A stretch of 13,486 nucleotides of DNA from Selenomonadaceae bacterium (GTDB lineage: Bacteria; Bacillota; Negativicutes; Selenomonadales; Selenomonadaceae), in assembly GCA_017390245.1 (NCBI GenBank), contig JAFPCE010000154.1, positions 1 to 13,486 on the forward strand. The letters are read 5' to 3'. Every line of letters begins with the position of its first letter. Position 1 is the first letter of the stretch. The position numbers were made by a program, and so were the translations under genes. This document shows positions 1 through 8,020 of this stretch, one piece after another. The notes below the pieces were generated by a model, which saw only the letters and a list, made by a program, of their open reading frames with translations, made no database searches and had not been told where the DNA came from.

Positions 1-2675
1 AGACTGTGCGGGTGGGCGTTTTTGATGATGCAGTTTTCTTCCACCGTCAGGATAATGGCTATATGTCAGGCCTGGGCTATGAATATCTGCAGCGGGTGGC
101 AGCCTATACTGGCTGGAAATATGAATATGTATATGGCAGCTGGTATCAGCTGGTGGAAAATCTGGAGCAGGGAAAAATTGATGTGCTGTGTGATATGAGT
201 TACTCTGCTGCACGAAATGATACTATGCTGTTTTCTGCAGAGGCCATGAGCCGAGAGGATGCTTATATTTGTACTTTAGTCAGCAATAAGACTATGGATG
301 CACAGAATAAGGCAAGTATTACTGGCAAAAAAATTGCTGCCCGTACTGGCAGCATGGAGTCCTTTAAGCTCATTGAATGGAAGGAAAAAAACGGACTGGA
401 TTTTGAAGTCTGTTTAGAACCGGATTTAGAAAAAATATATACCAAAATGGTGGCTGGTATTTATGATGGCATGGTTACTATTCATGGTAACAGCCTCAAT
501 AACTGCAAACCATTGTTTAAGGTAATGGATGAGGATTATTTCTTTGCTTTCCCTAAAAGCAGGCCAGATTTAAAGGAAGAGATGGACGGAGCCCAGCGTC
601 AGCTGCTTGAGGCAGATCCATATTTTAACCAGAAGATGGCTAACAAATATCATCAGAAAAATATAGCAGAGCCACATTTGTCTAATAAAGAGCTGGAATG
701 GCTGGAAAAGCATGGGACGGTTCGTGTAGGTTATCTGCGTAAAAACCTGGCTTATTGTGATGAAGGCTCTGATGGCAAGCCAATCGGTGTGCTGGGTACT
801 GTTTTCGCCAATATGGAGCAGCGCTTCCATAACGCACCTATAGAGATTGAGTATAAGGCTTATGACAACGTTTCTGACCTGAGACAGGCACTGGCCGAGG
901 ATGAGGTGGATTGCGCTTTCCCAGTTTTTGGTGATGTATGGTATATGGAGCAGCAGGGACTGCAGTCATCTGCACCAGTACTTTCCAGTACTGTGAATCT
1001 GATATATCTGGGCAATTATGATGAGCATACACTGGACAGGGTGGCAGTTATCCGCAATTCCTATATGCAGGAGGCTTATGTTAAAATTCATTATCCTAAA
1101 AGTGAGCTGATATATTTTGACAGCCTGGAGGCCTGCCTGTCTGCAGTGGAAAAAGGCCTGGCAACATCTACTGTGCTTTCCAGCTACCGTATGGGCCAGG
1201 TGGAAAACATAGGCAATATTAGGCTCAATGATACGGTTCTGCCAGATACCATTGATATCTGTCTGGCTGCTAAGGGTGGCCAGGGTGAGCTGATGTCTAT
1301 ATTGAATAAGATTATTTTTATGACACCTTCAGTGGATATAGAAAGGGCACTTTTTACCCATTCTTCTGTGCATAAAACCAGAAGCCTGAAGGATTTTTTC
1401 AAGGAAAATGCCACTGAGCTGGTGTTTATAGGTGATATTTTCCTTCTAGCGCTGGTACTGTTTTTCTTCTTCCGTATGGCAGAGCTGAGAAAGAATCATG
1501 ATGCCCTGGCAAAGGCGAAGCAGGAGGCAGAGGTAGCCAATAGTGCCAAGTCTGAGTTTCTGTCCCACATGTCCCACGATATACGTACGCCTATTAATGG
1601 TATTCTGGGACTGCTGGAGATGGCTGATCATTGCAAGGATGATGTGGAGAAGCTGGTGGAAATCAGGAAAAAGTCAAAAATTGCTGCTAAACATCTGCTG
1701 ATGCTGATAAATGATGTATTGGATATGAGCAAGCTGGAGGCTAATAATGTTACTCTGGCTAGAGAGCCTATTTACCTGCCAGAGCTGGTGGAGGATATCT
1801 TAACCATAGGTGAAATTCAGGCTAAGGAGGCTGGCATCAGTCTTGAGGCAAATTACAGCTGGGAAAAGGATTTGCTGTTTGTGTGGGGCAGCAGTCTGCA
1901 TATAAAGCAGATTTTTATCAATATCATCAGCAACGCAGTGAAGTACAACAAGCCAGGGGGGCATATCTATGTGAATATTAGTGCAAAGTGGCGGGATGAT
2001 GACCATGGTGAATATACCTGCAGCATCCGGGATACTGGTATTGGCATGACCGAGGAATTTAAAAAGAGAATTTTTGAGCCTTTTTCCCAGGAGGGAAAGG
2101 ATGCCCGCTCGGTATACCAGGGAACTGGCCTGGGCATGGCTATAGTAAAGAGACTGGTGGAGAAAATGGGTGGTTCTATCACTGTGGATAGTACCAAGGA
2201 TGTGGGAGCTAACTTTACTGTGATACTGCCAATGGAGCTGGATCATAAGCCGGCAGTGCCAAAACGTCATGCTAAAAAGGAAGAGATTTCTGTGGCAGGC
2301 ATGCATGTATTGCTGGTGGATGATACAGAGCTGAATCTGGATATTGCTACCTTTGTGCTGGAGCAGGCTGGAGTAGAGGTAACTGTGGCCCACGATGGCA
2401 AGGAAGCAGTGGAGACATTTATTATGAAGCCGGCAGGGGCCTTTGATGTTATATTGATGGATGTAATGATGCCAGTGATGGATGGCCTGGAGGCTGCGCG
2501 GCTGATTCGCAAGTCAGGTAAGCCTGATGCGGCTACTGTGTCGATTTTTGCGCTGACGGCTAATGCTTTTTCAGAGGATGTGGAGAAGACAAAGGCGGCT
2601 GGGATGAATGCGCATTTGTCTAAGCCGATTGAGGCAAAGGCGCTGATTGCGGCGCTGTACAAGGTGAAAAAGTAA
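1..2675 (+). CDS. Hybrid sensor histidine kinase with two periplasmic SBP_bac_3-like domains (5' partial)
   Basis: This is a membrane sensor kinase of the EvgS/BvgS-like layout. Residue numbers count the GTG at position 6 as 1. That GTG is probably internal, because the frame is open to the window edge and no signal peptide or first membrane segment is visible. Two solute-binding-type domains cover about 1-220 and 225-455; the second starts at the motif GTVRVGYL. One transmembrane helix (about 470-489, FIGDIFLLALVLFFFF) precedes a short coiled linker. HisKA contains FLSHMSHDIRTP with phosphoacceptor H524. HATPase_c shows the N box (N643), DTGIG (677-681) and GTGLG (706-710). The receiver domain has D772/D773, phospho-acceptor D819 in LMDVMMPVMDG, T851 and K873. 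No HPt domain follows, so phosphotransfer to a separate HPt protein or direct signalling is likely. The ligand is unknown; such domains usually bind amino acids or similar small solutes. No adjacent response regulator is seen. Confidence 0.93.
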   Translation, partial: TVRVGVFDDAVFFHRQDNGYMSGLGYEYLQRVAAYTGWKYEYVYGSWYQLVENLEQGKIDVLCDMSYSAARNDTMLFSAEAMSREDAYICTLVSNKTMDAQNKASITGKKIAARTGSMESFKLIEWKEKNGLDFEVCLEPDLEKIYTKMVAGIYDGMVTIHGNSLNNCKPLFKVMDEDYFFAFPKSRPDLKEEMDGAQRQLLEADPYFNQKMANKYHQKNIAEPHLSNKELEWLEKHGTVRVGYLRKNLAYCDEGSDGKPIGVLGTVFANMEQRFHNAPIEIEYKAYDNVSDLRQALAEDEVDCAFPVFGDVWYMEQQGLQSSAPVLSSTVNLIYLGNYDEHTLDRVAVIRNSYMQEAYVKIHYPKSELIYFDSLEACLSAVEKGLATSTVLSSYRMGQVENIGNIRLNDTVLPDTIDICLAAKGGQGELMSILNKIIFMTPSVDIERALFTHSSVHKTRSLKDFFKENATELVFIGDIFLLALVLFFFFRMAELRKNHDALAKAKQEAEVANSAKSEFLSHMSHDIRTPINGILGLLEMADHCKDDVEKLVEIRKKSKIAAKHLLMLINDVLDMSKLEANNVTLAREPIYLPELVEDILTIGEIQAKEAGISLEANYSWEKDLLFVWGSSLHIKQIFINIISNAVKYNKPGGHIYVNISAKWRDDDHGEYTCSIRDTGIGMTEEFKKRIFEPFSQEGKDARSVYQGTGLGMAIVKRLVEKMGGSITVDSTKDVGANFTVILPMELDHKPAVPKRHAKKEEISVAGMHVLLVDDTELNLDIATFVLEQAGVEVTVAHDGKEAVETFIMKPAGAFDVILMDVMMPVMDGLEAARLIRKSGKPDAATVSIFALTANAFSEDVEKTKAAGMNAHLSKPIEAKALIAALYKVKK

Positions 2676-2868
2676 AGAGAAAATACAGAGAAAATTTTAT
2701 TCGCCACGACATATAATGGGCTAGTGCCAGCTGTTTTTTGATGAATATTGATTTTTTGACCTTTCATTTTTCTTCCAGTTTCTTTTGGTATATTTGGAGT
2801 GTAGAAAGAAGAGGGCTGCAGGAGATGCGTAAGTGATTTTGCGTGTATGGGGCTCTTGGAGGAAGTTT

Positions 2869-3837
2869 ATGAGTGGTGAAAAGAAGTTTTTGTGGTCTGG
2901 CTTAGGGGAAAAGCTGGGTAATGTTCATTTGCCTGATTTAAAGAGTCTGGGCCGGATTACCAGGATAAGCAGCCTGGGGAAGGGCAGACGTGTTTTAATA
3001 GTAGCAGCTATTATCTGGTCTTCTCTCATGGCTAGCAATTTGTCTGTGCAGGCTAGTGCTCCGCAGCTGATGCAGACTGCTGGTGTTGGCATTATGCTGA
3101 GCGGTGCCATGGGGATGCGCAGCAGCCGTAATCTTAGCAATATCAGTGGCATACCTTATAAGAACAGCCATGGTGAGATTGTGGTTTCTGGCAGTGCTGC
3201 CAAGGCTGATTATGAGCTGTCTGGCTGTCAGCCACAGGCGCAGCTTTTGTATGATATTGCCAGAGCTAATGAGCCTGCTATTACCATGGATATGCTGCAG
3301 CTGTCTGATGAGCTGGGGACAACCATGGAGGGGCTGCAATATTCTGTGAAGACAGCCAGCAGTGTCAAAAGTAAAATTAACCGCAGGGCAAGCAAGGCTA
3401 TAGAGGCAGGACAATTGCCAAAAAGTGATTCAGAATATGTAAATGAGTCTAAGGATTTGATCCGTTATACCCAGGTTGTGCCTCATGAGGATATGGCAGC
3501 AAAAACCAGGGAAATAGTGCAGCTGCTAGAGAGTAAGGGCTACATTGTCAATAAGCTGGATAATAAGTATCTGGATGATAATGGCCGTTATAAGGCTATT
3601 CATCTGGATGTGGCCAGCAGCACAGGCCAGCAGTTTGAAATCCAGATACATTCACCAGAAACCATGGAGGCTAACAGGCTGACCCATGGTATGTATGAGG
3701 AATGGCGCAAGCCTGATACTGAGCCAGCGAGAAAGCAGCAGCTCTTCAGTGAAATTAAGGCTGTGTATGATGCCATGGAGGAACCAGCAGGTATCAGGGA
3801 GATAAAAAGCTTTACCAGAGACAGATATGTAAATTAG
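2869..3837 (+). CDS. Exported or membrane-anchored RelA/SpoT-like nucleotidyltransferase-fold protein
   Basis: The ATG at 2869 is chosen because GGAGGAA (2858-2864) precedes it closely; an in-frame GTG at 2833 would add 12 residues without a better site. The 322-aa product has a basic N-terminal stretch, then a hydrophobic segment (about 41-58) ending in VQASA. This looks like a long signal peptide, with cleavage near residue 64, or a membrane anchor. Residues about 155-280 resemble the RelA/SpoT synthetase fold as found in stand-alone or toxin-type relatives: VKTASSVKSK (basic ATP-site helix; the usual first Arg of R-x-K is Ser), KDLIRYT with candidate metal ligand D196, GRYKAIHL (Y241, H245), and FEIQIHSPET with E257. 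A THGMYEEWR segment typical of this subgroup follows. It has no HD hydrolase, TGS or ACT domain, so it is not a housekeeping Rel. An alarmone-type pyrophosphokinase or an effector role is inference; a degenerate non-catalytic version is possible. Confidence 0.72.
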   Translation: MSGEKKFLWSGLGEKLGNVHLPDLKSLGRITRISSLGKGRRVLIVAAIIWSSLMASNLSVQASAPQLMQTAGVGIMLSGAMGMRSSRNLSNISGIPYKNSHGEIVVSGSAAKADYELSGCQPQAQLLYDIARANEPAITMDMLQLSDELGTTMEGLQYSVKTASSVKSKINRRASKAIEAGQLPKSDSEYVNESKDLIRYTQVVPHEDMAAKTREIVQLLESKGYIVNKLDNKYLDDNGRYKAIHLDVASSTGQQFEIQIHSPETMEANRLTHGMYEEWRKPDTEPARKQQLFSEIKAVYDAMEEPAGIREIKSFTRDRYVN

Positions 3838-3864
3838 TACAGTTTTTGCTGATGTCAGATATAT

Positions 3865-3888
3865 AAGCCCCTTTTATGGGGCTTTTTT
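3865..3888 (+). terminator. Intrinsic terminator after the RelA/SpoT-like gene
   Basis: A 7-bp perfect stem (AAGCCCC at 3865-3871, GGGGCTT at 3878-3884) encloses the loop TTTTAT and runs into a T-tract. It lies 28 bases past the stop and separates this gene from the NYN operon. Confidence 0.9.
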
Positions 3889-3926
3889 GCTGAAATGATA
3901 AAGGGCTGTTTGCATTTTGGCAAAAT

Positions 3927-3954
3927 TTGCAATAGAATTGTTGTAATGGATAAT
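3927..3954 (+). promoter_or_regulatory. Predicted sigma-70 promoter of the NYN-AAA-vWA operon
   Basis: TTGCAA (3927-3932), a 16-bp spacer, then GATAAT (3949-3954). It sits just after the preceding terminator. The predicted transcription start is near 3961, 18 bases before the GTG start chosen for the NYN gene. It overlaps the alternative ATG at 3946, which argues against that start. Confidence 0.5.
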
Positions 3955-3978
3955 TTTGTGTGTAACGAGGTGTATAGA

Positions 3979-5064
3979 GTGGCAAATTATTATATAGATT
4001 ATGAAAATGTGCATAATGAGGGGTTAAATGGTATCGAGCTTTTGGACCAGGGGGATAAGGTTACCTTGTTTTACAGCGATAAGGCTGATACCTTAAAGAT
4101 TGATGTGGTACAGCTTTTAATGGGTTCTTTTGCTAGAATTGAGTTTGTAAAGATTGTGAACGGTGTGGAGAATGCCTTGGATTTTCAGTTGATAACAGCA
4201 TTGATGTGTAATTATGATCCGGAAAACAGGTATTATATTATCAGCAAGGACAGAGGCTATGACGCTGCCATTGAAATGGCTGGAAAAATGCAGCGTGAAG
4301 CAGTGTACCGCTGCCGTGATATTGCCAGTGCCATTAAGCACCAGAATAACCTTGGTATTGATTTAAGTGAACCAGAGGTTATTGTGGATTTAGATCTTAC
4401 TGAGCCAGAGACTGAGACTGCTGACAATGATGAGCCACTAAATGCTGCAGTGACAGAATCCGTGGAAGCAGCTGCTGTTGAGGCTCTGATGGAGGCAGCT
4501 ATAGAGGATGAGCTGGAGGTCGTAAAGGCTGAGACTCAGGAACTAGAGGATATTGGCAGGGCAGAACTGGCTGGGGAGATAGAACCAGCTGCTGACAACA
4601 CTGCTAAATTAAGCGAAGTCAATGGGATAGAATCTGAAGATAGTAAGAATTCTAAAACTGTTAAAGCATCTAAAGAGAGTAAAAAAACTAAAAGAGCAAA
4701 ATCTGCTACTAAAGAGATTAAAGAGGTAGAAGCTGTTAATGTACCAGAAAGGGAGGAAACAGCTGAAACTGCAGAAGCTGCTGAGACAGAGCCAGATACT
4801 GAGGAGCGCCAGCGCAGAGCTTATCAGTCTATCTGTTCTAAGCTGATGAACAATATCAAAAATAACTTTAAGATTAACATTAACTACAAGGAAGCCGGGA
4901 TTATCTACGAGGCTTTTGGGGAGTCTGAGGGCAAGATGCAGTTTTACCATAAGCTGATTCAGAAGTATGGCAAAAAAAAGGGCGTGGAGCTTTATCAGCG
5001 GGTCAAGCCAGCCTATAAATCATCGCTTGCCATCTACAAGGCTTCTTTAGAGGCAGATAAATAA
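3979..5064 (+). CDS. NYN/PIN-like domain putative ribonuclease with acidic linker and basic C-terminal domain
   Basis: The GTG at 3979 (protein VANYYIDYENVHNEG, 361 aa) is preferred because GAGGT lies about 5-9 bases upstream and the fold begins there. The open frame extends to 3895, but those codons overlap the predicted promoter. Residues 1-125 are an NYN domain (PIN-like metal-dependent RNase fold). Candidate acidic ligands are D7 in YIDYEN, D68 in NALDFQL, and D91/D95 in SKDRGYD. Residues about 130-275 are a low-complexity linker, first Ala/Glu-rich, then Lys/Ser-rich (about 222-248), then Glu/Ala/Thr-rich. Residues about 278-361 form a compact Lys/Tyr-rich alpha-helical domain I cannot name, possibly nucleic-acid binding. 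It is first in a close array with the AAA+ ATPase (23-base gap) and the vWA gene. RNA cleavage is inferred from the fold; the natural substrate is unknown. Confidence 0.8.
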   Translation: MANYYIDYENVHNEGLNGIELLDQGDKVTLFYSDKADTLKIDVVQLLMGSFARIEFVKIVNGVENALDFQLITALMCNYDPENRYYIISKDRGYDAAIEMAGKMQREAVYRCRDIASAIKHQNNLGIDLSEPEVIVDLDLTEPETETADNDEPLNAAVTESVEAAAVEALMEAAIEDELEVVKAETQELEDIGRAELAGEIEPAADNTAKLSEVNGIESEDSKNSKTVKASKESKKTKRAKSATKEIKEVEAVNVPEREETAETAEAAETEPDTEERQRRAYQSICSKLMNNIKNNFKININYKEAGIIYEAFGESEGKMQFYHKLIQKYGKKKGVELYQRVKPAYKSSLAIYKASLEADK

Positions 5065-5087
5065 ATATAAAATACAAGGGCTCGGCG

Positions 5088-5996
5088 ATGCCGGGTCCTT
5101 TTGACGAATTGAGGGGTAATATGTTGGACTATTTGCGTCAGCAGGGGGTTAATGAGAAGCTTCTGGCAGGGATTATGGCATACAGGGAGAAATATCCCTG
5201 GCAGGATGAAAGCAGGGAGCTGGCTCAGCCAAGATTCCGTTTTTGGGGCAGGGAGCTGTGGGAACAGGCTCTGGCAGCACTATTAGCAGGAGAGAATCTG
5301 CTATTAATCGGTGAAAAGGCCACAGGCAAGAATGTCTTGGCGGATAATCTGGCCTTTGCCTTTGGCCGGGGGGACTGGAATGTGTCTTTTCACATTAATA
5401 TGGATGCGTCTATGATGCTGGGTGCAGATACCTTTAAAAATGGTGAGGTGTGTTTCCGGCCTGGTCCGGTTTATGCCTGTGCCAAGGCTGGTGGCTTCTG
5501 TATCTTAGATGAGATTAACATGGCTAGAAATGAGGCTCTGGCAGCGCTGCATTCTTTGCTGGATTATCGGCGGATACTGGATGTGCCTGGTTATGGCAGG
5601 CTGAAGATGCACCCTGCTGCCAGATTTATTGGCACTATGAATTATGGTTATGCAGGTACCAGGGAATTGAATGAGGCACTGGCTTCACGTTTTGCGGTGA
5701 TAAAGCTGCCACCTATATCGGAAGAGATATTAGGTGCTATTTTATCGGATGAATTTCCAGCATTAGACAGGAAGACGAGGGATAACCTGGTGAATTTATT
5801 CCTGGAGCTGCAATTAAAGTGCCAAAAGGGGGAGATTTCCAGCAGATCTGTGGATTTGCGGGGACTGTTAGGGGCTATTGCCATGCAGCAGCAAGGATTG
5901 TCCTGGAGGCTGGCACTGGAGCAGGGGCTGTTTAATAAGGTGCAGAATGAGGAAGAGTATGGGCTGTTAAAGGATTTGCTGGAGCTGCATGTGTAG
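5088..5996 (+). CDS. MoxR/NorQ/CobS-like AAA+ ATPase
   Basis: This is a 302-aa single-domain AAA+ ATPase of the MoxR group. It has Walker A GEKATGKN (75-82), Walker B CILDEINMA (D141, E142), sensor-1 Asn in IGTMNYG (N185), and NEALASRF with a likely arginine finger (R201). A GYAGTRELN segment matches the MoxR-type insertion region. The ATG at 5088 has AAGGG at 5076-5080 (7-base gap). An in-frame ATG at 5121 with GAGGGG only 4 bases upstream would give 291 aa and cannot be excluded. It lies between the NYN gene and a vWA gene. MoxR-vWA pairs are known chaperone systems that use ATP to remodel a target or insert a metal cofactor (as in NorQ/NorD and CobS/CobT). The target here is unknown, since no metalloenzyme gene is adjacent; the neighbouring NYN protein is a candidate. 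Confidence 0.88.
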   Translation: MPGPFDELRGNMLDYLRQQGVNEKLLAGIMAYREKYPWQDESRELAQPRFRFWGRELWEQALAALLAGENLLLIGEKATGKNVLADNLAFAFGRGDWNVSFHINMDASMMLGADTFKNGEVCFRPGPVYACAKAGGFCILDEINMARNEALAALHSLLDYRRILDVPGYGRLKMHPAARFIGTMNYGYAGTRELNEALASRFAVIKLPPISEEILGAILSDEFPALDRKTRDNLVNLFLELQLKCQKGEISSRSVDLRGLLGAIAMQQQGLSWRLALEQGLFNKVQNEEEYGLLKDLLELHV

Positions 5997-6028
5997 CAAA
6001 TTCTTTAACAGAAAGAGGAGGGGAGAAG

Positions 6029-7723
6029 ATGGAAAGCGGGCGGGAGTCGAAGGAGAGGCGGGGGCTGAATATGATCTGGACGGCTGCGTCTGATTATGGC
6101 TTTACTCCTCTTTTTGTCAGCTATGACCGGTATAATGAACCGGATTTGTATTTTAATACTATCATGGGGCTTTGCTACAGGAGTTTTCCAGCTGATGAGG
6201 TGAATGAGTATTTGCTGGGGCTGCAGCGGGGGCTGTTTGGTGCTCTTCTGGTGGATATTTTCTGGCTGGCTATGGAAAGTACCGTGTTTGCTTTGTATCA
6301 GGAGAAAATGGCAGCACTGGAGCGTTTGAGGTATTGCTGGGCGGAGTCTTTGCTGTATTTTAAGGGCGAGGACAGCATGCAGTATCTGATGATGCGGCGT
6401 GAGCTGGCAGATACTTTGCGGAAGGAGCGGTGCCTGGAGATACTGGGCAAAGCAGGAGAATTACACAATCCCTGGGAAAAAAAGCTTTATGGCAGTCTGT
6501 TTTTTCAAAATACTGATAGCTTTGCATCAGTGCAGGCAGAGTATGAGGCGTTGATAAAAAAATATTTTTTGTTTACGCCTAAAGCAATTTTCAGCAGTGC
6601 TGGACGCCATTTTACTTTTGGCGCTGGGGTGAGCTGGCTGCTGCGGAGGCTTTTGCCTATGGAGCAGTCCCTGCAGGGAAACAGCAATGCTGTCGGTGGT
6701 TCTATTGGCCAGCTGGCTAGCTGGCAGATGGAGAAAAGTGCCAAAAGCAGCAAGCTGAAGCAGATACAGGAAAAATATCCCCATAGTCTTTTGTCTGAGG
6801 GGGAGCGGCTGCAATGGGAGCGGCGTATTTGCACTGGCAACCATAAGCTTTGCCACTTTTATTTTTGCAGCAGTAATGACCATAACCATGGCGATGCTAA
6901 TAGGAATAATGCTAATGCCCAAAATCAGTTTCAGGGAAATAAGCTGCGGTACACTCTGGAGATAAATAAGCTGACATCTATGCTGCAAAATACATTATTT
7001 ATGGCCCAGGAGCCATGGGAAAAGCGCAGCCGGCAGGGGGAGTTTGACATCAGGCATTTATGGCAGGCTCTTTATCTTGATGATGACAGGTGCTTTCAGG
7101 AAAAGCAGACGGAACCTTTGCAGAATTTTACAGTGGTATTGCTGTTAGATGGTTCAGCCTCCAGAAGCCGGCAGGCTGAGCTGATTGCTGCCCAGAGCTA
7201 TGTGATTGCAGAAAGTCTGAGCCGTTGCAGTATTCCTAATATGCTGCTGTCCTATAGTACCCAGGATGGCTATACTATTTTGCAGCTGCTGAAGGATGTT
7301 CATGAGGAGTCAGAAGGCGCCTTTAGCTATGCAGCAGAGGGCTGGAACCGTGATGGGCTGGCACTGCGGGCTGTAGGAGAGCTGCTGCATCAGAGAAATT
7401 TGCAAAATGTACTGCTGTTAGTACTGAGTGATGTGATGCCCAGTGATATTCAGGGACTGCCTGTGCAGGGCTTGAAGGTTATGCGTCAGTACAGTGAGGA
7501 GCTGGCTTTAGAAGATGTGGCAGCGGAAATGAAGGCATTAAGAAAGCAGGGGTTAACTGTGGCGGGGATTATTAATTCCATTGCACCTTTAAACAGGGAC
7601 AATGCTTTTCAGGTATTTGGGCGGAGTTATGTAAAAATTGAAAAGATTGAAAGCCTGGCAGCGGCAGTTACCAGATTTGCAGAGCAGCATATCAATAAGG
7701 GCATCCAGGGAGAGCAATGTTAG
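6029..7723 (+). CDS. vWA (MIDAS) domain protein, partner of the MoxR-like ATPase
   Basis: The 564-aa protein starts at an ATG preceded by AGGAGGGG (from 6016, 7-base gap), 32 bases after the ATPase gene. The C-terminal third (about 365-555) is a von Willebrand factor A domain. Its MIDAS motif DGSAS (D374, S376, S378) follows the hydrophobic strand TVVLLL. NRDGLALR (441-447) corresponds to the DG-x-AL segment of NorD/CobT proteins, and LLVLSDVMPSD supplies D468. The N-terminal 350 residues are alpha-helical and match nothing I recognise. They include an Asn/His-rich low-complexity stretch (about 282-305, DHNHGD then NRNNANAQNQ). No signal peptide or clear membrane segment is seen. In known MoxR-vWA pairs the vWA protein binds the target or metal and recruits the AAA+ ring. 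No terminator follows the stop. Confidence 0.85.
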   Translation: MESGRESKERRGLNMIWTAASDYGFTPLFVSYDRYNEPDLYFNTIMGLCYRSFPADEVNEYLLGLQRGLFGALLVDIFWLAMESTVFALYQEKMAALERLRYCWAESLLYFKGEDSMQYLMMRRELADTLRKERCLEILGKAGELHNPWEKKLYGSLFFQNTDSFASVQAEYEALIKKYFLFTPKAIFSSAGRHFTFGAGVSWLLRRLLPMEQSLQGNSNAVGGSIGQLASWQMEKSAKSSKLKQIQEKYPHSLLSEGERLQWERRICTGNHKLCHFYFCSSNDHNHGDANRNNANAQNQFQGNKLRYTLEINKLTSMLQNTLFMAQEPWEKRSRQGEFDIRHLWQALYLDDDRCFQEKQTEPLQNFTVVLLLDGSASRSRQAELIAAQSYVIAESLSRCSIPNMLLSYSTQDGYTILQLLKDVHEESEGAFSYAAEGWNRDGLALRAVGELLHQRNLQNVLLLVLSDVMPSDIQGLPVQGLKVMRQYSEELALEDVAAEMKALRKQGLTVAGIINSIAPLNRDNAFQVFGRSYVKIEKIESLAAAVTRFAEQHINKGIQGEQC

Positions 7724-7742
7724 ATAATTTTCACGCTAGTTA

Positions 7743-7755
7743 TAACATTATGTTA
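7743..7755. repeat. Short inverted repeat after the vWA gene
   Basis: TAACAT-T-ATGTTA is a perfect palindrome with 6-base arms, 20 bases past the vWA stop in AT-rich DNA. It could be a protein-binding site. It is too weak and not followed by a T-tract, so I do not call it a terminator. Confidence 0.25.
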
Positions 7756-7851
7756 ATAGTAAAAATACAGGGTTGTTCTATATAATTTTTATACATATTA
7801 AGCATGAAAAAGTTCTATATTGTAATAGTATAAAGTGGGACTTTTGTCTGT

Positions 7852-7879
7852 TTGCGAATATTGGACATACCGTTATAAT
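7852..7879 (+). promoter_or_regulatory. Predicted sigma-70 promoter of the 23-aa microprotein
   Basis: TTGCGA (7852-7857), a 16-bp spacer and a consensus TATAAT (7874-7879). The predicted transcription start is near 7886, leaving a leader of about 50 bases before the ATG at 7938. Confidence 0.6.
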
Positions 7880-7937
7880 GTACACAAATGGATACAAAAT
7901 ACAAAGAAAAAATTTCGTATTTCGGAGGTGTGTTGTA

Positions 7938-8009
7938 ATGGATATGGCAATGGTAGATGGATTCCTTAAAATTGTGATGCTGGCAGGCGTTGTTACTTTA
8001 TTTAAATAA
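7938..8009 (+). CDS. 23-aa hydrophobic microprotein (hypothetical)
   Basis: A 23-codon ORF begins MDMAMVDGFLK and ends in a hydrophobic stretch (IVMLAGVVTLF) with a terminal Lys. It could span or lie in the membrane once. Its expression context is unusually good for so short a frame: a near-consensus promoter with TATAAT at 7874-7879, GGAGGT at 7924-7929 eight bases before the ATG, and a strong terminator 11 bases after the stop. The same frame is open upstream to 7773 without a credible start site, so the ATG at 7938 is preferred. I do not recognise the family. It could be a small membrane regulator, a type I toxin-like peptide, or a translated small RNA. No antisense RNA promoter was clearly seen. 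Confidence 0.6.
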   Translation: MDMAMVDGFLKIVMLAGVVTLFK

Positions 8010-8020
8010 TTTTGCATTGA

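Noticed and set aside
1800..2393. A 197-codon minus-strand open frame inside the kinase gene
   Set aside because: Antisense to the conserved HATPase domain; the His/Cys/Tyr-rich translation resembles no protein family and no RBS supports it.
2699..2711. TTCGCCACGACAT after the kinase stop, nearly repeated as TTCGCCACAACAT at 10138-10150 after 4hbD
   Set aside because: Only two 13-base copies with one mismatch and no shared flanks; too short to claim a repeat family from this window.
2712..2717. A perfect TATAAT between the kinase and the RelA/SpoT-like gene
   Set aside because: No -35-like hexamer at 16-18 bases upstream and no extended -10, so I do not call it a promoter; the promoter of the downstream gene remains unplaced.
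2267..2767. A 166-codon open frame on the minus strand over the end of the histidine kinase gene
   Set aside because: It is entirely antisense to the conserved receiver domain, has biased Ser/Ala composition typical of a shadow frame, and only a weak ribosome binding site.
7773..7937. Longer 78-codon version of the microprotein frame starting at 7773
   Set aside because: It would span the predicted promoter and RBS, has no start signal, and its translation is Cys/Phe/Ile-rich like non-coding AT-rich DNA.
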